Shown here one piece after another: positions 9,179-17,761 of a stretch of 64,000 nucleotides of DNA. Location: contig NZ_CP083539.1 of assembly GCF_025144335.1 (NCBI RefSeq), positions 2,171,501-2,235,500 on the forward strand, in the 5' to 3' direction. The translations under genes and the position numbers were made by a program. The notes under the pieces were generated by a model, which made no database searches, was not told the origin of the DNA, and saw nothing but the letters and a program-made list of their open reading frames with translations. Each line of letters opens with the position of its first letter. The first letter of the stretch is position 1. This DNA comes from Jannaschia sp. W003. Lineage in GTDB: Bacteria; Pseudomonadota; Alphaproteobacteria; Rhodobacterales; Rhodobacteraceae.

Positions 9179-9464
9179 CCTCCCCCCGCCGATTCCTCCG
9201 ATCAGGGCCGCCTCCGGGCGGCCTCGCGCGTCGTGGACACCCCGATTCGCGAAAGGCGTGGCGCATGTGATCGTGGCGCCACGAAGGCACGGACGCCGCA
9301 GAGCTTCCCCGGAACCTGTCCACAGGGGGGGGAACCCGCCGCGATCAAGCCCGCTTGGGGGAATCGCCGCCGCGCGCGGGGCGCGTCCGCCGGCCGGCGC
9401 CGCGCATCCGCGATTCGCGGAAAGTTCTCCACAGATTTCCTCCCCGATTCCTTTTCCCGAATCG

Positions 9465-9493
9465 TTGACCAAGGCCGCTTCCGCGCTCCAGTT
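9465..9493 (+). promoter_or_regulatory. Probable nrdJ promoter
   Basis: TTGACC (-35, 9465-9470), 17-base spacer, CCAGTT (-10, 9488-9493). The -35 is near consensus and the -10 is weak. The -10 lies inside the upstream NrdR box, the geometry expected for repression. Confidence 0.5.
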
Positions 9494-9529
9494 TGTGCCG
9501 GCACCCGGGGGGACCACCAGATATGGTGG
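9483..9529 (+). promoter_or_regulatory. Tandem NrdR boxes upstream of nrdJ
   Basis: The downstream box CCACCAGATATGGTGG (9514-9529) is palindromic except at one pair and matches the NrdR consensus ACACWATATATWGTGT at 11 of 16 positions. The upstream box GCGCTCCAGTTTGTGC (9483-9498) matches 9 of 16. Their centres are exactly 31 bases apart, three helical turns, as is typical of NrdR sites. NrdR is the ATP/dATP-sensing repressor of ribonucleotide reductase genes. The repressor gene is not in this window. Confidence 0.7.
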
Positions 9530-9640
9530 CAGACACGGGGTCACGACAGAGGCGCGCCGCAAGCCGCCGCACCCCGGATGCGGGGGCGGGGCCGGGCGAC
9601 AGAGGGCCCCCGCGGGGCCGGAAGGATACGGGAGAGACCG

Positions 9641-12600
9641 ATGCGGATCGAACGCCAGCTGACCACCGCCGAGGAGGGCGCCTACGGGGCCCTGGGCTTC
9701 ACCACCACCACCTCGGAGATCCGCAACCCGGACGGGACCACCGTGTTCAAGCTCGACGCCGTCGAGGTGCCCGAGGGCTGGAGCCAGGTCGCCTCGGACG
9801 TGATCGCGCAGAAGTACTTCCGCAAGGCCGGCGTCGCCGCGAAGCTGAAAGCAGTGAAGGAGAAGGGCGTTCCCGAGTTCCTCTGGCGCTCGGTGCCCGA
9901 CGAGAAGGCGCTGGCCGCGCTACCCGAGGAGGAGCGCTTCGGCGGCGAGACCTCGGCGCGGCAGGTCTTCGACCGTCTCGCCGGCGCTTGGGCCTATTGG
10001 GGCTGGAAGGGCGGCTACTTCTCCTCGGAGGAGGACGCGCGCGCCTACTACGACGAGATGCGCGCGATGCTCGCCCGCCAGATGGCCGCGCCGAACTCGC
10101 CGCAGTGGTTCAACACCGGCCTCCATTGGGCCTACGGCATCGACGGCCCCGCGCAGGGCCACCACTACGTGGACCCGTTCACGGGCGAGCTGACCCGCTC
10201 GACGTCCTCCTACGAGCACCCGCAGCCCCACGCCTGCTTCATCCAGTCGGTCGGGGACGATCTGGTGAACGACGGCGGCATCATGGACCTGTGGGTCCGC
10301 GAGGCGCGGCTGTTCAAGTACGGCTCGGGCACGGGCACCAACTTCTCGGCGCTGCGCGGCGAGGGCGAGAAGCTCTCGGGCGGCGGCAAGTCGAGTGGCC
10401 TCATGGGCTTCCTCAAGATCGGTGACCGGGCGGCGGGCGCCATCAAGTCGGGCGGCACCACGCGCCGCGCGGCGAAGATGGTGATCGTCGACATGGACCA
10501 CCCCGACATCGAGAAGTTCATCGAGTGGAAGGTGGTCGAGGAGCAGAAGGTCGCGGCCCTCGTTGCCGGCTCCAAGTCCATGGAAGCCGAGCTGAACAAG
10601 GTCATGGCCGCCGTGCGCGCCTGGGACGGCGCGCTGGACGATGCCGTGGACCCGGCCGTGAACGAGGGGCTGAAGCAGGCCATCCGCACCGCCAAGAAGG
10701 CCCGGATCCCCGAGGCCTACGTGATGCGCGTGCTCCAGTACGCGCGGCAGGGCTACGAGACGATCGAGTTCCCGACCTACGACACCGACTGGGACTCCGA
10801 GGCCTACAACACGGTCGCGGGCCAGAACTCCAACAACTCGGTGCGGGTGACGGACGCTTTCCTCCACGCGGTCGAGAAGGACGCCGACTGGCCTCTCCTG
10901 AACCGGGTCGACGGCAAGGTGGCGCAGACGGTGAACGCACGCGCGCTCTGGGAGAAGGTGGGCCATGCCGCCTGGGCCTGCGCCGATCCGGGCATCCAGT
11001 TCCACGACACCGTGAACAGCTGGCACACCTGCCCCGAGGACGGGCCGATCCGGGGCTCGAACCCGTGCTCGGAGTACATGTTCCTGGATGACACCGCCTG
11101 CAACCTGGCCTCGATGAACCTGCTGACCTTCCTGCGGGACGGCCAGTTCGATGCCGAGCTCTACTGCCACGCCACGCGCCTGTGGACCGTGACGCTGGAG
11201 ATCAGCGTGATGATGGCGCAGTTCCCGTCGAAGGAGATCGCGCAGCGCTCCTACGACTTCCGCACGCTGGGACTGGGCTACGCCAACATCGGCGGCCTGC
11301 TGATGAACCTCGGGCTGGGATACGACTCCGACGAGGGTCGGGCGCTCTGCGGCGCGCTGTCCGCTGTCATGACCGGCGTCAGCTACGCCACCTCGGCCGA
11401 GATGGCGGGCGAGTTGGGGCCGTTCCCCGGCTACGAGAAGAACGCCGCCCACATGCTGCGGGTGATGCGCAACCACCGCGCGGCAGCGCAGGGGCGCATC
11501 GACGGCTACGAGGCGCTGAACGTGAACCCGGTTGCGCTGGACGTCGCCAACTGCCCCGATGCGGCGCTGGCCAAGCTGGCGGGCGACGTCTGGAACCGGG
11601 CAGTCGCCTTGGGCGAGAAGCACGGGTACCGCAACGCGCAGTCGACCGTGATCGCGCCGACGGGCACGATCGGCCTCGTGATGGACTGCGACACCACGGG
11701 CATCGAGCCGGACTTCGCGCTGGTGAAGTTCAAGAAGCTCGCGGGCGGCGGCTACTTCAAGATCATCAACCAGTCGGTTCCGGCGGCCCTCGCCAAGCTG
11801 GGCTACGGCGAGGCGGAGATCGGCGAGATCATCGCCTACGCGGTGGGCCACGGGAGCCTCGGCAACGCGCCCGGAATCAACCACACGGCGCTGATCGGCC
11901 ACGGCTTCGGCAAGCGCGAGATCGACGCGATCGAGAAGGCCCTGCCCTCGGCGTTCGACATCCGCTTCGTGATGAACCAGTGGACGCTGGGCGAGGGGTT
12001 CCTGACCAAGACGCTGGGCATCCCGGCGGCGAAGCTGGCGGACCCGTCCTTCGACCTGCTGCGCCACCTCGGCTTCACGAAGGCCGAGATCGAGGCGGCC
12101 AACGACCACGTCTGCGGGACCATGACGCTGGAGGGCGCGCCGCACCTGCGCGAGGAGCACCTCGTGGTGTTCGACTGCGCCAATCCCTGCGGCAAGAAGG
12201 GCCGGCGCTACCTCTCGGTGGACAGCCACATCCGCATGATGGCGGCGGCCCAGTCGTTCATCTCGGGCGCGATCTCGAAGACGATCAACATGCCCAACGA
12301 CGCCACCATCGAGGACTGCCAGAAGGCCTACGAGCTGTCCTGGTCGCTGGGGGTGAAGGCGAACGCCCTCTACCGCGACGGCTCGAAGCTGAGCCAGCCG
12401 CTGGCAGCCAGCCTCGTCGAGGACGACGAGGAGGCCGCCGAGGTTCTGGAGACCGGCACGCCGGCGCAGAAGGCGGAGGTGCTGGCCGAGAAGATCGTGG
12501 AGCGGATCGTGGTGCGCGAGATCGCCCGCGGCCGCGAGCGGATGCCCGAGCGGCGCAAGGGCTACACCCAGAAGGCCGTGGTCGGCGGGCACAAGGTGTA

Positions 12601-13285
12601 CCTGCGGACCGGCGAGTACGAGGGCGGCCAGCTCGGCGAGATCTTCATCGACATGCACAAGGAGGGGGCTGGCTTCCGGGCGATGATGAACAACTTCGCC
12701 ATCGCCGTCTCGGTGGGCCTCCAGTACGGGGTGCCGCTCGAGGAGTTCGTGGACGCGTTCACGTTCACCAAGTTCGAGCCTGCGGGCATGGTGCAGGGCA
12801 ACGACTCGATCAAGAACGCGACCTCGGTGCTCGACTACATCTTCCGCGAGCTGGCCGTGAGCTACCTGGACCGCACCGATCTGGCGCACGTGAAGCCCGA
12901 GGGCGCGACGTTCGACAGCCTCCACACCGAGGCGGACGGCAACGTGGCGCCGGTGGGCGAGGCGGGCGACAAGTCGCTGGCGGTGATCCGTCAGGTCACC
13001 TCGTCGGGCTACCTGCGCAAGCGCCTGCCGCGCGACCTGGTGGCGCTGCGGGGCGGCGCCGACCGCGTGGCGGCTGAGCTGGCAGGCGGCGAGACGCGGA
13101 CCGTCGAGGTCGAGACCTCGAGCGAGACGTCGACCACGGTGGCGGTGTCGATGGACGCGCGCGTGAAGGCCAAGATGCAGGGCTACGAGGGCGAGGCCTG
13201 CGGCGAGTGCGGCAACTACACGCTGGTCCGCAACGGCACCTGCATGAAGTGCAACACCTGCGGGTCGACGAGCGGGTGTAGCTGA
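9641..13285 (+). CDS. nrdJ: Adenosylcobalamin-dependent (class II) ribonucleotide reductase
   Basis: A 1214-residue enzyme that reduces ribonucleotides to deoxyribonucleotides with a B12-generated thiyl radical, independent of oxygen. Recognisable parts are an N-terminal domain with [21 protein letters not shown], the catalytic barrel ([56 protein letters not shown], with the active-site Cys in NPCSEY), [16 protein letters not shown], and a C-terminal zinc-ribbon-like segment [10 protein letters not shown]...[16 protein letters not shown] 9641 follows GGGAGAG; the frame is open upstream to 9233 but that part is not family-like. Single gene with its own promoter and a terminator at 13310-13334. 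Expression probably answers to NrdR. Confidence 0.96.
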   Translation: MRIERQLTTAEEGAYGALGFTTTTSEIRNPDGTTVFKLDAVEVPEGWSQVASDVIAQKYFRKAGVAAKLKAVKEKGVPEFLWRSVPDEKALAALPEEERFGGETSARQVFDRLAGAWAYWGWKGGYFSSEEDARAYYDEMRAMLARQMAAPNSPQWFNTGLHWAYGIDGPAQGHHYVDPFTGELTRSTSSYEHPQPHACFIQSVGDDLVNDGGIMDLWVREARLFKYGSGTGTNFSALRGEGEKLSGGGKSSGLMGFLKIGDRAAGAIKSGGTTRRAAKMVIVDMDHPDIEKFIEWKVVEEQKVAALVAGSKSMEAELNKVMAAVRAWDGALDDAVDPAVNEGLKQAIRTAKKARIPEAYVMRVLQYARQGYETIEFPTYDTDWDSEAYNTVAGQNSNNSVRVTDAFLHAVEKDADWPLLNRVDGKVAQTVNARALWEKVGHAAWACADPGIQFHDTVNSWHTCPEDGPIRGSNPCSEYMFLDDTACNLASMNLLTFLRDGQFDAELYCHATRLWTVTLEISVMMAQFPSKEIAQRSYDFRTLGLGYANIGGLLMNLGLGYDSDEGRALCGALSAVMTGVSYATSAEMAGELGPFPGYEKNAAHMLRVMRNHRAAAQGRIDGYEALNVNPVALDVANCPDAALAKLAGDVWNRAVALGEKHGYRNAQSTVIAPTGTIGLVMDCDTTGIEPDFALVKFKKLAGGGYFKIINQSVPAALAKLGYGEAEIGEIIAYAVGHGSLGNAPGINHTALIGHGFGKREIDAIEKALPSAFDIRFVMNQWTLGEGFLTKTLGIPAAKLADPSFDLLRHLGFTKAEIEAANDHVCGTMTLEGAPHLREEHLVVFDCANPCGKKGRRYLSVDSHIRMMAAAQSFISGAISKTINMPNDATIEDCQKAYELSWSLGVKANALYRDGSKLSQPLAASLVEDDEEAAEVLETGTPAQKAEVLAEKIVERIVVREIARGRERMPERRKGYTQKAVVGGHKVYLRTGEYEGGQLGEIFIDMHKEGAGFRAMMNNFAIAVSVGLQYGVPLEEFVDAFTFTKFEPAGMVQGNDSIKNATSVLDYIFRELAVSYLDRTDLAHVKPEGATFDSLHTEADGNVAPVGEAGDKSLAVIRQVTSSGYLRKRLPRDLVALRGGADRVAAELAGGETRTVEVETSSETSTTVAVSMDARVKAKMQGYEGEACGECGNYTLVRNGTCMKCNTCGSTSGCS

Positions 13286-13309
13286 GCACCAGACGCATCT
13301 TACGACCGG

Positions 13310-13334
13310 AAGGGGGGCCTCGCGGCCCCCCTTT
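13310..13334 (+). terminator. Rho-independent terminator of nrdJ
   Basis: Ten-base stem AAGGGGGGCC / GGCCCCCCTT with loop TCGC, followed by a short T-run. Confidence 0.85.
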
Positions 13335-13428
13335 CCCGTTCCTCCCCTCATCCTGCCCGAAATACCTCGGGGTCCGGGGCGGAGCCCCGGCGCTCGACGC
13401 GGGGACGCGCCCGCAGTAGGGCACCCCG

Positions 13429-14508
13429 ATGCAACCCGTCTCCGTCTTCCTCGCCTGCGCCCCCGGCCTCGAGCCGCAGCTCCTCGCGGAGGCGCGCGGG
13501 ATCGGCGTGCCGGGGCCGAAGCTCGTGCCCGGGGGCGTGGAGTGCGGGGGCGGTTGGGAGGCCGTGCGGCGGGCGAACCTGCGCAGCCGGATCGCGAACC
13601 GGGTCCTCGCGCGCATCTTGCAGTTCCGGGCCGCCGGGTGGCCGGCGCTGGATGCGGGGCTGCGCGAGGTGGACTGGAGCGTCCTGCCGCCACACTCGCG
13701 GGTGCGCGTCGACGCCTCGGTGGCGCGCTCGCGCACGGCGCATGCGGGCGCGGTGGCGGGGCGGGTGGCGGAGGCGCTGGAGCGGGCGGGGCACGTGGCG
13801 GACCGCGACGGCGCGTTCCGCGTCTTCGCCCGGGTGGAGCGGGACGAGGCGACGATCTCGATGGACACCTCGGGCGAGCCGCTGCACCGGCGGGGCTTCA
13901 AGCAGGCCGTGAACCGTGCGCCCCTGCGCGAGACGCTGGCGGCGGGGTTCCTGCGGATGGCGGAGTGGGACGGGGGCGTGGTGCTCGACCCGATGTGCGG
14001 GTCGGGGACGTTCCCGATCGAGGCGGCGGAGATGGCGGCGGGGCTGCGACCGGGGCGGGAGCGTAGCTTCGCGTTCGAGGCGTTGCCCTCGCACGACCCG
14101 GAGCGGTGGGCCGCGCTGCGGGCCGAGGCGCCCGAGGGACGGGCCGTGACGATGCACGGGTCGGACCGCGATGCGGGCGCGGTGGCGATGGCTCGCGCGA
14201 ATGCGGAGCGGGCCGGGGTGTCCTGCGCGTTCCGCGAGGCCGCGGTGTCGGACGCGGTGCCGCCCGAAGGGCCGCCGGGGCTGGTGATCGTCAATCCGCC
14301 CTACGGGGGGCGTCTGGGCAAGGGGCTGCAACCGCTCCACGCGGCGTTCGGCGCGGTGATGCGCGAGCGGTTCACGGGATGGCGCGTGGCGATGGTGACG
14401 AGCGAGGCCGGGCTGGCGAAGGCCGCGGGGCTGGACTGGGGGCCGCCGGGCCCGGTGGTGGACCACGGCGGCATCAAGGTGCGGCTCTGGACGGCGCGGG
14501 TGGCGTAG
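13429..14508 (+). CDS. THUMP-type class I SAM-dependent RNA methyltransferase (RlmL-like)
   Basis: A 359-residue enzyme that methylates guanine N2 in rRNA by family analogy. The N-terminal third is a ferredoxin-like/THUMP module (VFLACAPGLEPQLLAEA..., RVRVDASVARSRTAHAGAVAGRV). The Rossmann methyltransferase core carries DPMCGSGTF (residues 187-195) for SAM and the catalytic NPPYG (289-293). It is about the length of the RlmL N-terminal half and lacks the RlmK-like second methyltransferase. Its stop is four bases from the stop of the convergent DUF1206 gene. The exact rRNA or tRNA position is not known. Confidence 0.85.
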   Translation: MQPVSVFLACAPGLEPQLLAEARGIGVPGPKLVPGGVECGGGWEAVRRANLRSRIANRVLARILQFRAAGWPALDAGLREVDWSVLPPHSRVRVDASVARSRTAHAGAVAGRVAEALERAGHVADRDGAFRVFARVERDEATISMDTSGEPLHRRGFKQAVNRAPLRETLAAGFLRMAEWDGGVVLDPMCGSGTFPIEAAEMAAGLRPGRERSFAFEALPSHDPERWAALRAEAPEGRAVTMHGSDRDAGAVAMARANAERAGVSCAFREAAVSDAVPPEGPPGLVIVNPPYGGRLGKGLQPLHAAFGAVMRERFTGWRVAMVTSEAGLAKAAGLDWGPPGPVVDHGGIKVRLWTARVA

Positions 14509-14512
14509 GCGG

Positions 14513-15373
14513 TCAGGCCGCCTCCATCTCGCGCTTGCGGCGGCGGGCGAGGCTCTCGAGGTCGTCGTGGGGCACCTTCTCGACGATCCGGTAGGCGGCG
14601 TTCACGAAGCAGAAGAACGCGAAGCCCAGCAGGCCGAGGCAGAGCACGATCACCAGCACGTTGCCGAAGGGCTGCGAGGCGAGCCAGTCGAACACCTTGC
14701 CCATGCCGCCTGCCTTCTCGGGCGTGCCGGCCCAGGCGGCGGCGCCGAGGAAGCCGCCGACCACGAGGATGATGACCCCGTTGGCGATCACGCCCGCGCG
14801 CAGGGCCCAGTCGTAGCGGCCCGTGAAGCGGTTGGCGGCAAGCTTCTCGCGGTACTTCGCCTTCCAGCCCTTGATTACGTAGTAGATGCCCGCGCCGATC
14901 GTCGCGAGCGCGGCAAAGGCGAGGATCCAGCGCCCGCCGGGCAGCTCCAGCACGCGGGCCACCACGGATGAGACGCCGCCGCGTCCGCCGTCCTCCTCGC
15001 TGCGGCCGAACACGATCGACAGGGCGAGGCCGGCGATGACGCCGTGGACGAGGCCGGTCACGACCATGCCGGCGCGCGCGACGAGGCCCTTGGCCTCGGT
15101 GCCGTAGTCCTCAAGGTCCTTGATGGCATCGAGCCCGCGCCAGATGGCGTAGGCGACGAGCCCGATGGCGATGAGCCACAGCACGACGACGCCCCACGTG
15201 CTGTCGCCGAGCGAGCGCAGCGCCGAGCCGGTGCCCTGCGCCTCGCCGCCGTGCCAGATCGCCCAGAGCGACAGGCCCGCGACGGCGAGGTAGGTGACGC
15301 CGCGCCCGGCGTAGCCCGCGCGCATCACGGGGATCGCCCACTTGTAGTCGGTCTCGGTGTCGCGTTCGGCCAT
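14513..15373 (-). CDS. DUF1206 integral membrane protein
   Basis: A 286-residue inner-membrane protein with six hydrophobic helices arranged as three similar pairs. Each pair holds a small-residue-rich first helix followed by a basic loop, e.g. MRAGYAGRGVTYLAVAGLSL, ARAGMVVTGLVHGVIAGLAL and LRAGVIANGVIILVVGGFL, which is the repeat pattern of DUF1206. The C-terminus is cytoplasmic and charged. No function is established for the family. It follows the ABC transporter operon on the same strand, 54 bases after its last gene, and may be read through from it. Confidence 0.85.
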   Translation of the reverse strand: MAERDTETDYKWAIPVMRAGYAGRGVTYLAVAGLSLWAIWHGGEAQGTGSALRSLGDSTWGVVVLWLIAIGLVAYAIWRGLDAIKDLEDYGTEAKGLVARAGMVVTGLVHGVIAGLALSIVFGRSEEDGGRGGVSSVVARVLELPGGRWILAFAALATIGAGIYYVIKGWKAKYREKLAANRFTGRYDWALRAGVIANGVIILVVGGFLGAAAWAGTPEKAGGMGKVFDWLASQPFGNVLVIVLCLGLLGFAFFCFVNAAYRIVEKVPHDDLESLARRRKREMEAA

Positions 15374-15427
15374 GCCGCCCTCCGGGTTGTGCCGAGGTCA
15401 ACGCGCCCCGGAGGGAGGGGGTTCAGC

Positions 15428-17509
15428 CTATTCGGCGGCGATCTGGATCACCGGCTCCATGCCCTGCAGCGCCTCGTCGGAAAGGTGGCACTTGATGGCG
15501 TGGCCGCCGAACTTCTTCATCGGGGGCACCTCGCGCTCGCACAGGCCCCCGGGCACCTGGGACTTCCAGCGGCAGCGGGTCTGGAACGGGCAGCCGGGCG
15601 GCGGATCCATGGCCGAGGGAATGTCGCCCTCCAGCACGATGTGCTTCTTCACGACGTGGGTGTCGGCGATGGGGACCGCGGACAGCAGCGCCTCGGTGTA
15701 GGGGTGGTAGGGCGGCGAGAACACCTCCTCGGTGGTGCCCAGCTCGACCACGTGGCCGAGGTACATGACCATCACGCGGTCGCTCAGGTAGCGCACGATC
15801 GAGAGGTCGTGGGAGATGAAAAGGAGCGTGGTGCGGTGCTCGCGCTGGATGTCCATCAGGAGGTCGGTGACGGCGGCCTGCACCGAGACGTCGAGGGCCG
15901 AGACCGGCTCATCGGCCACCACGATGCGGGCGTCCCCGGCGAAGGCGCGGGCGATGCCGACGCGCTGCTTCTGGCCCCCGGACAGCTGGCGGGGCATGCG
16001 GCCCGCGAACTCGCGTGGCAGCTTCACGAGGTCGAGGAGCTGGAGCATCCGCTCGCGCCGCGCGGCGTCGTCCTTGCCCACGCCGAACACCTCCAGCGCG
16101 CGAATGATCTGGCGGCCCACGGTCATTGAGGGGTTGAGCGTGTCGAAGGGGTTCTGGAACACCATCTGGATCTTCGAGACCTGCCCCGGCCCGCGCTGCT
16201 CGATGGGCTTGTCCTGGATCTCGTCGTTGTCGAGCAGGATGGTGCCGTCGGATGCGGTCTCCAGCCCCATCAGGAGCTTGGCGAGGGTGGACTTGCCGCA
16301 GCCCGATTCGCCCACGATGGCGAGGGTCTCGGACTCGCGGGCCTCGAAATCGATCTCCTCGTTGGCCTTGACCACGCGCGCCTCGCCGCCGCCGAACAGG
16401 GCGTTGGCGGCGACCTCGTAGTACTTGCGCAGGTTGGACACGCGCAGGACCGTGGCGCCGGGGGGCGCGCCGGCGGGCTTGTCGACCACCTCGGGCGGGT
16501 GCGCCCAGTCGATCTCGTCCCAGCGGATGCAGCGGGAATGGTGGTCGGGGCGGCCCGCCTCCTCCATGGGGATCTTGCCCTGGTCGCAGCGGCCGGCGAC
16601 GAAGTACTCGCAGCGGGGGCCGAAGTTGCAGCCGGGCGGGCGCTCGTGGGGCAGGGGGAAGTTGCCGGGGATAGCGACCAGGGGGCGCGCGGTCTTGGAG
16701 GCGCCCGGCAGCGGGATCGAGCGGAAGAGCGCCTGGGTGTAGGGGTGGCGCATGCGGTCGAAGACCTCGGCGATCTCGCCGTCCTCGACCGCCTCGCCCG
16801 AGTACATCACGCAGATGCGGTCGCAGGTCTCCAGCACCAGCCCGAGGTTGTGGGAGATGAACAGCATCGCGGTGCCGTACTTGCGGCCCAGATCCTTCAC
16901 GAGGTCGACGATGCCGGCCTCGACCGTGACGTCCAGCGCGGTGGTCGGCTCGTCGAGGATGAGGAGCGAGGGCTTCGACATCAGCGCCATTGCGATCACG
17001 ATGCGCTGCTGCTGCCCACCCGAGAGCTGGTGCGGGTAGCTGTCGAGGATGCGCGCGGGGTCGGGGAGCTTCACGTCCGTGACGGTCTGGAGGGCCATGG
17101 CGCGGGCCTCCTCCTCGGAGGCGCCGTCGTGGAGCATGGGCACTTCCATGAGCTGCCGGCCCACGCGCATGGCGGGGTTCAGCGAGGCCATGGGCTCCTG
17201 GTAGATCATGGCGATCTCGTTGCCGCGGATGTCGCGCAACTCCTCGGCCGAGAGGTCGGCGAGGTCGCGGCCCTTGAACTTGATCGAGCCGCCGACGACG
17301 CGGCCGTTCACGCCGAGGTCCTGCATGACGCCCAGGGCGACCGTGGACTTGCCGCATCCCGATTCCCCCACGAGGCCCACCGCCTCGCCCGGCTGGACCG
17401 AGACGGAGAAGTCCATCACGGCGGGGATCTCGCGCAGGCGGGTGAAGAACGAGATCGACAGGCGGTCGATCTCGAGGATGGGGCCGTCGTGGTCGGGGGC
17501 GATCTTCAT
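15428..17509 (-). CDS. Dipeptide/oligopeptide ABC transporter ATP-binding protein (two fused ATPase domains)
   Basis: A 693-residue protein equivalent to DppD plus DppF in one chain; it powers uptake of peptides or similar solutes. Domain 1 has Walker A GESGCGKST, signature LSGGQQQR and Walker B LLILDEPT, then the oligopeptide-type C-terminal cysteine region (PPGCNFGPRCEYF...C). Domain 2 repeats the set: GESGCGKST, LSGGQKQR, IVVADEPVSALD, and PPGCPFQTRCRW. The ATG directly follows the stop of the small membrane gene (TAG then ATG with no gap). Last transport gene of the operon. Confidence 0.95.
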   Translation of the reverse strand: MKIAPDHDGPILEIDRLSISFFTRLREIPAVMDFSVSVQPGEAVGLVGESGCGKSTVALGVMQDLGVNGRVVGGSIKFKGRDLADLSAEELRDIRGNEIAMIYQEPMASLNPAMRVGRQLMEVPMLHDGASEEEARAMALQTVTDVKLPDPARILDSYPHQLSGGQQQRIVIAMALMSKPSLLILDEPTTALDVTVEAGIVDLVKDLGRKYGTAMLFISHNLGLVLETCDRICVMYSGEAVEDGEIAEVFDRMRHPYTQALFRSIPLPGASKTARPLVAIPGNFPLPHERPPGCNFGPRCEYFVAGRCDQGKIPMEEAGRPDHHSRCIRWDEIDWAHPPEVVDKPAGAPPGATVLRVSNLRKYYEVAANALFGGGEARVVKANEEIDFEARESETLAIVGESGCGKSTLAKLLMGLETASDGTILLDNDEIQDKPIEQRGPGQVSKIQMVFQNPFDTLNPSMTVGRQIIRALEVFGVGKDDAARRERMLQLLDLVKLPREFAGRMPRQLSGGQKQRVGIARAFAGDARIVVADEPVSALDVSVQAAVTDLLMDIQREHRTTLLFISHDLSIVRYLSDRVMVMYLGHVVELGTTEEVFSPPYHPYTEALLSAVPIADTHVVKKHIVLEGDIPSAMDPPPGCPFQTRCRWKSQVPGGLCEREVPPMKKFGGHAIKCHLSDEALQGMEPVIQIAAE

Positions 17510-17761
17510 CTAGATATCCAGTGAACCGATAGAAAATGCCGCTGCCGCTAGGGCGGACAATATTGCTGCAACTTTGTTGTTGCTCGCGACTGCTTCGGCC
17601 CAAGCCCGCTCCGGAGCGCCATCGGCATCCAAACGGACTTGGAAGGCATCGGCAGGTAGTTTCACCATAGCGCTCCTGAACCAAAAGAAGGCTGCTCCAG
17701 CGGAAGCGAGGGTGCCAACGAAATTCGCGACGGCCGTTACGATTACAGGCAAATTTTCCAT
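17510..17761 (-). CDS. Small two-helix membrane protein within the ABC transporter operon
   Basis: An 83-residue protein I do not recognise. It has a hydrophobic helix at about residues 4-29 (VIVTAVANFVGTLASAGAAF), a charged middle with Asp, Glu and Arg, and a second helix at about 64-80 (VAAILSALAAAAFSIG). The start ATG shares one base with the permease stop (TGATG) and the stop directly abuts the ATPase start, so it is cleanly seated in the operon. Its bases are much richer in A+T than all neighbours (about half G+C near its 3' end) and its codon use differs. It could be an accessory transporter subunit or a recent insertion. Coding status is supported by the double junctions. Confidence 0.65.
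   Translation of the reverse strand: MENLPVIVTAVANFVGTLASAGAAFFWFRSAMVKLPADAFQVRLDADGAPERAWAEAVASNNKVAAILSALAAAAFSIGSLDI

Larger units (their letters stand above)
9179..9640. other. 462-base leader/intergenic region before nrdJ
   Basis: No protein gene is convincing here. The region holds the nrdJ promoter and two NrdR boxes listed separately. I looked for a cobalamin riboswitch and did not see its B12 box. Confidence 0.6.

Noticed and set aside
9313..9436. TCCACAG sequences resembling DnaA boxes before nrdJ
   Set aside because: Only partial matches to TTATCCACA, just two copies, and no dnaA, dnaN or hemE-type origin context. Not an origin.
9179..9640. Cobalamin riboswitch upstream of nrdJ
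   Set aside because: The conserved B12 box was not found, and riboswitches normally control B12-independent enzymes or transporters; two NrdR sites explain the region better.
9920..13693. Very long minus-strand open frame opposite nrdJ
   Set aside because: High G+C codon use suppresses stop codons on the opposite strand; the translation is low-complexity with no family similarity, and nrdJ on the plus strand is unmistakable. The same applies to other long antisense frames such as 1484-3361 and 28540-30861.
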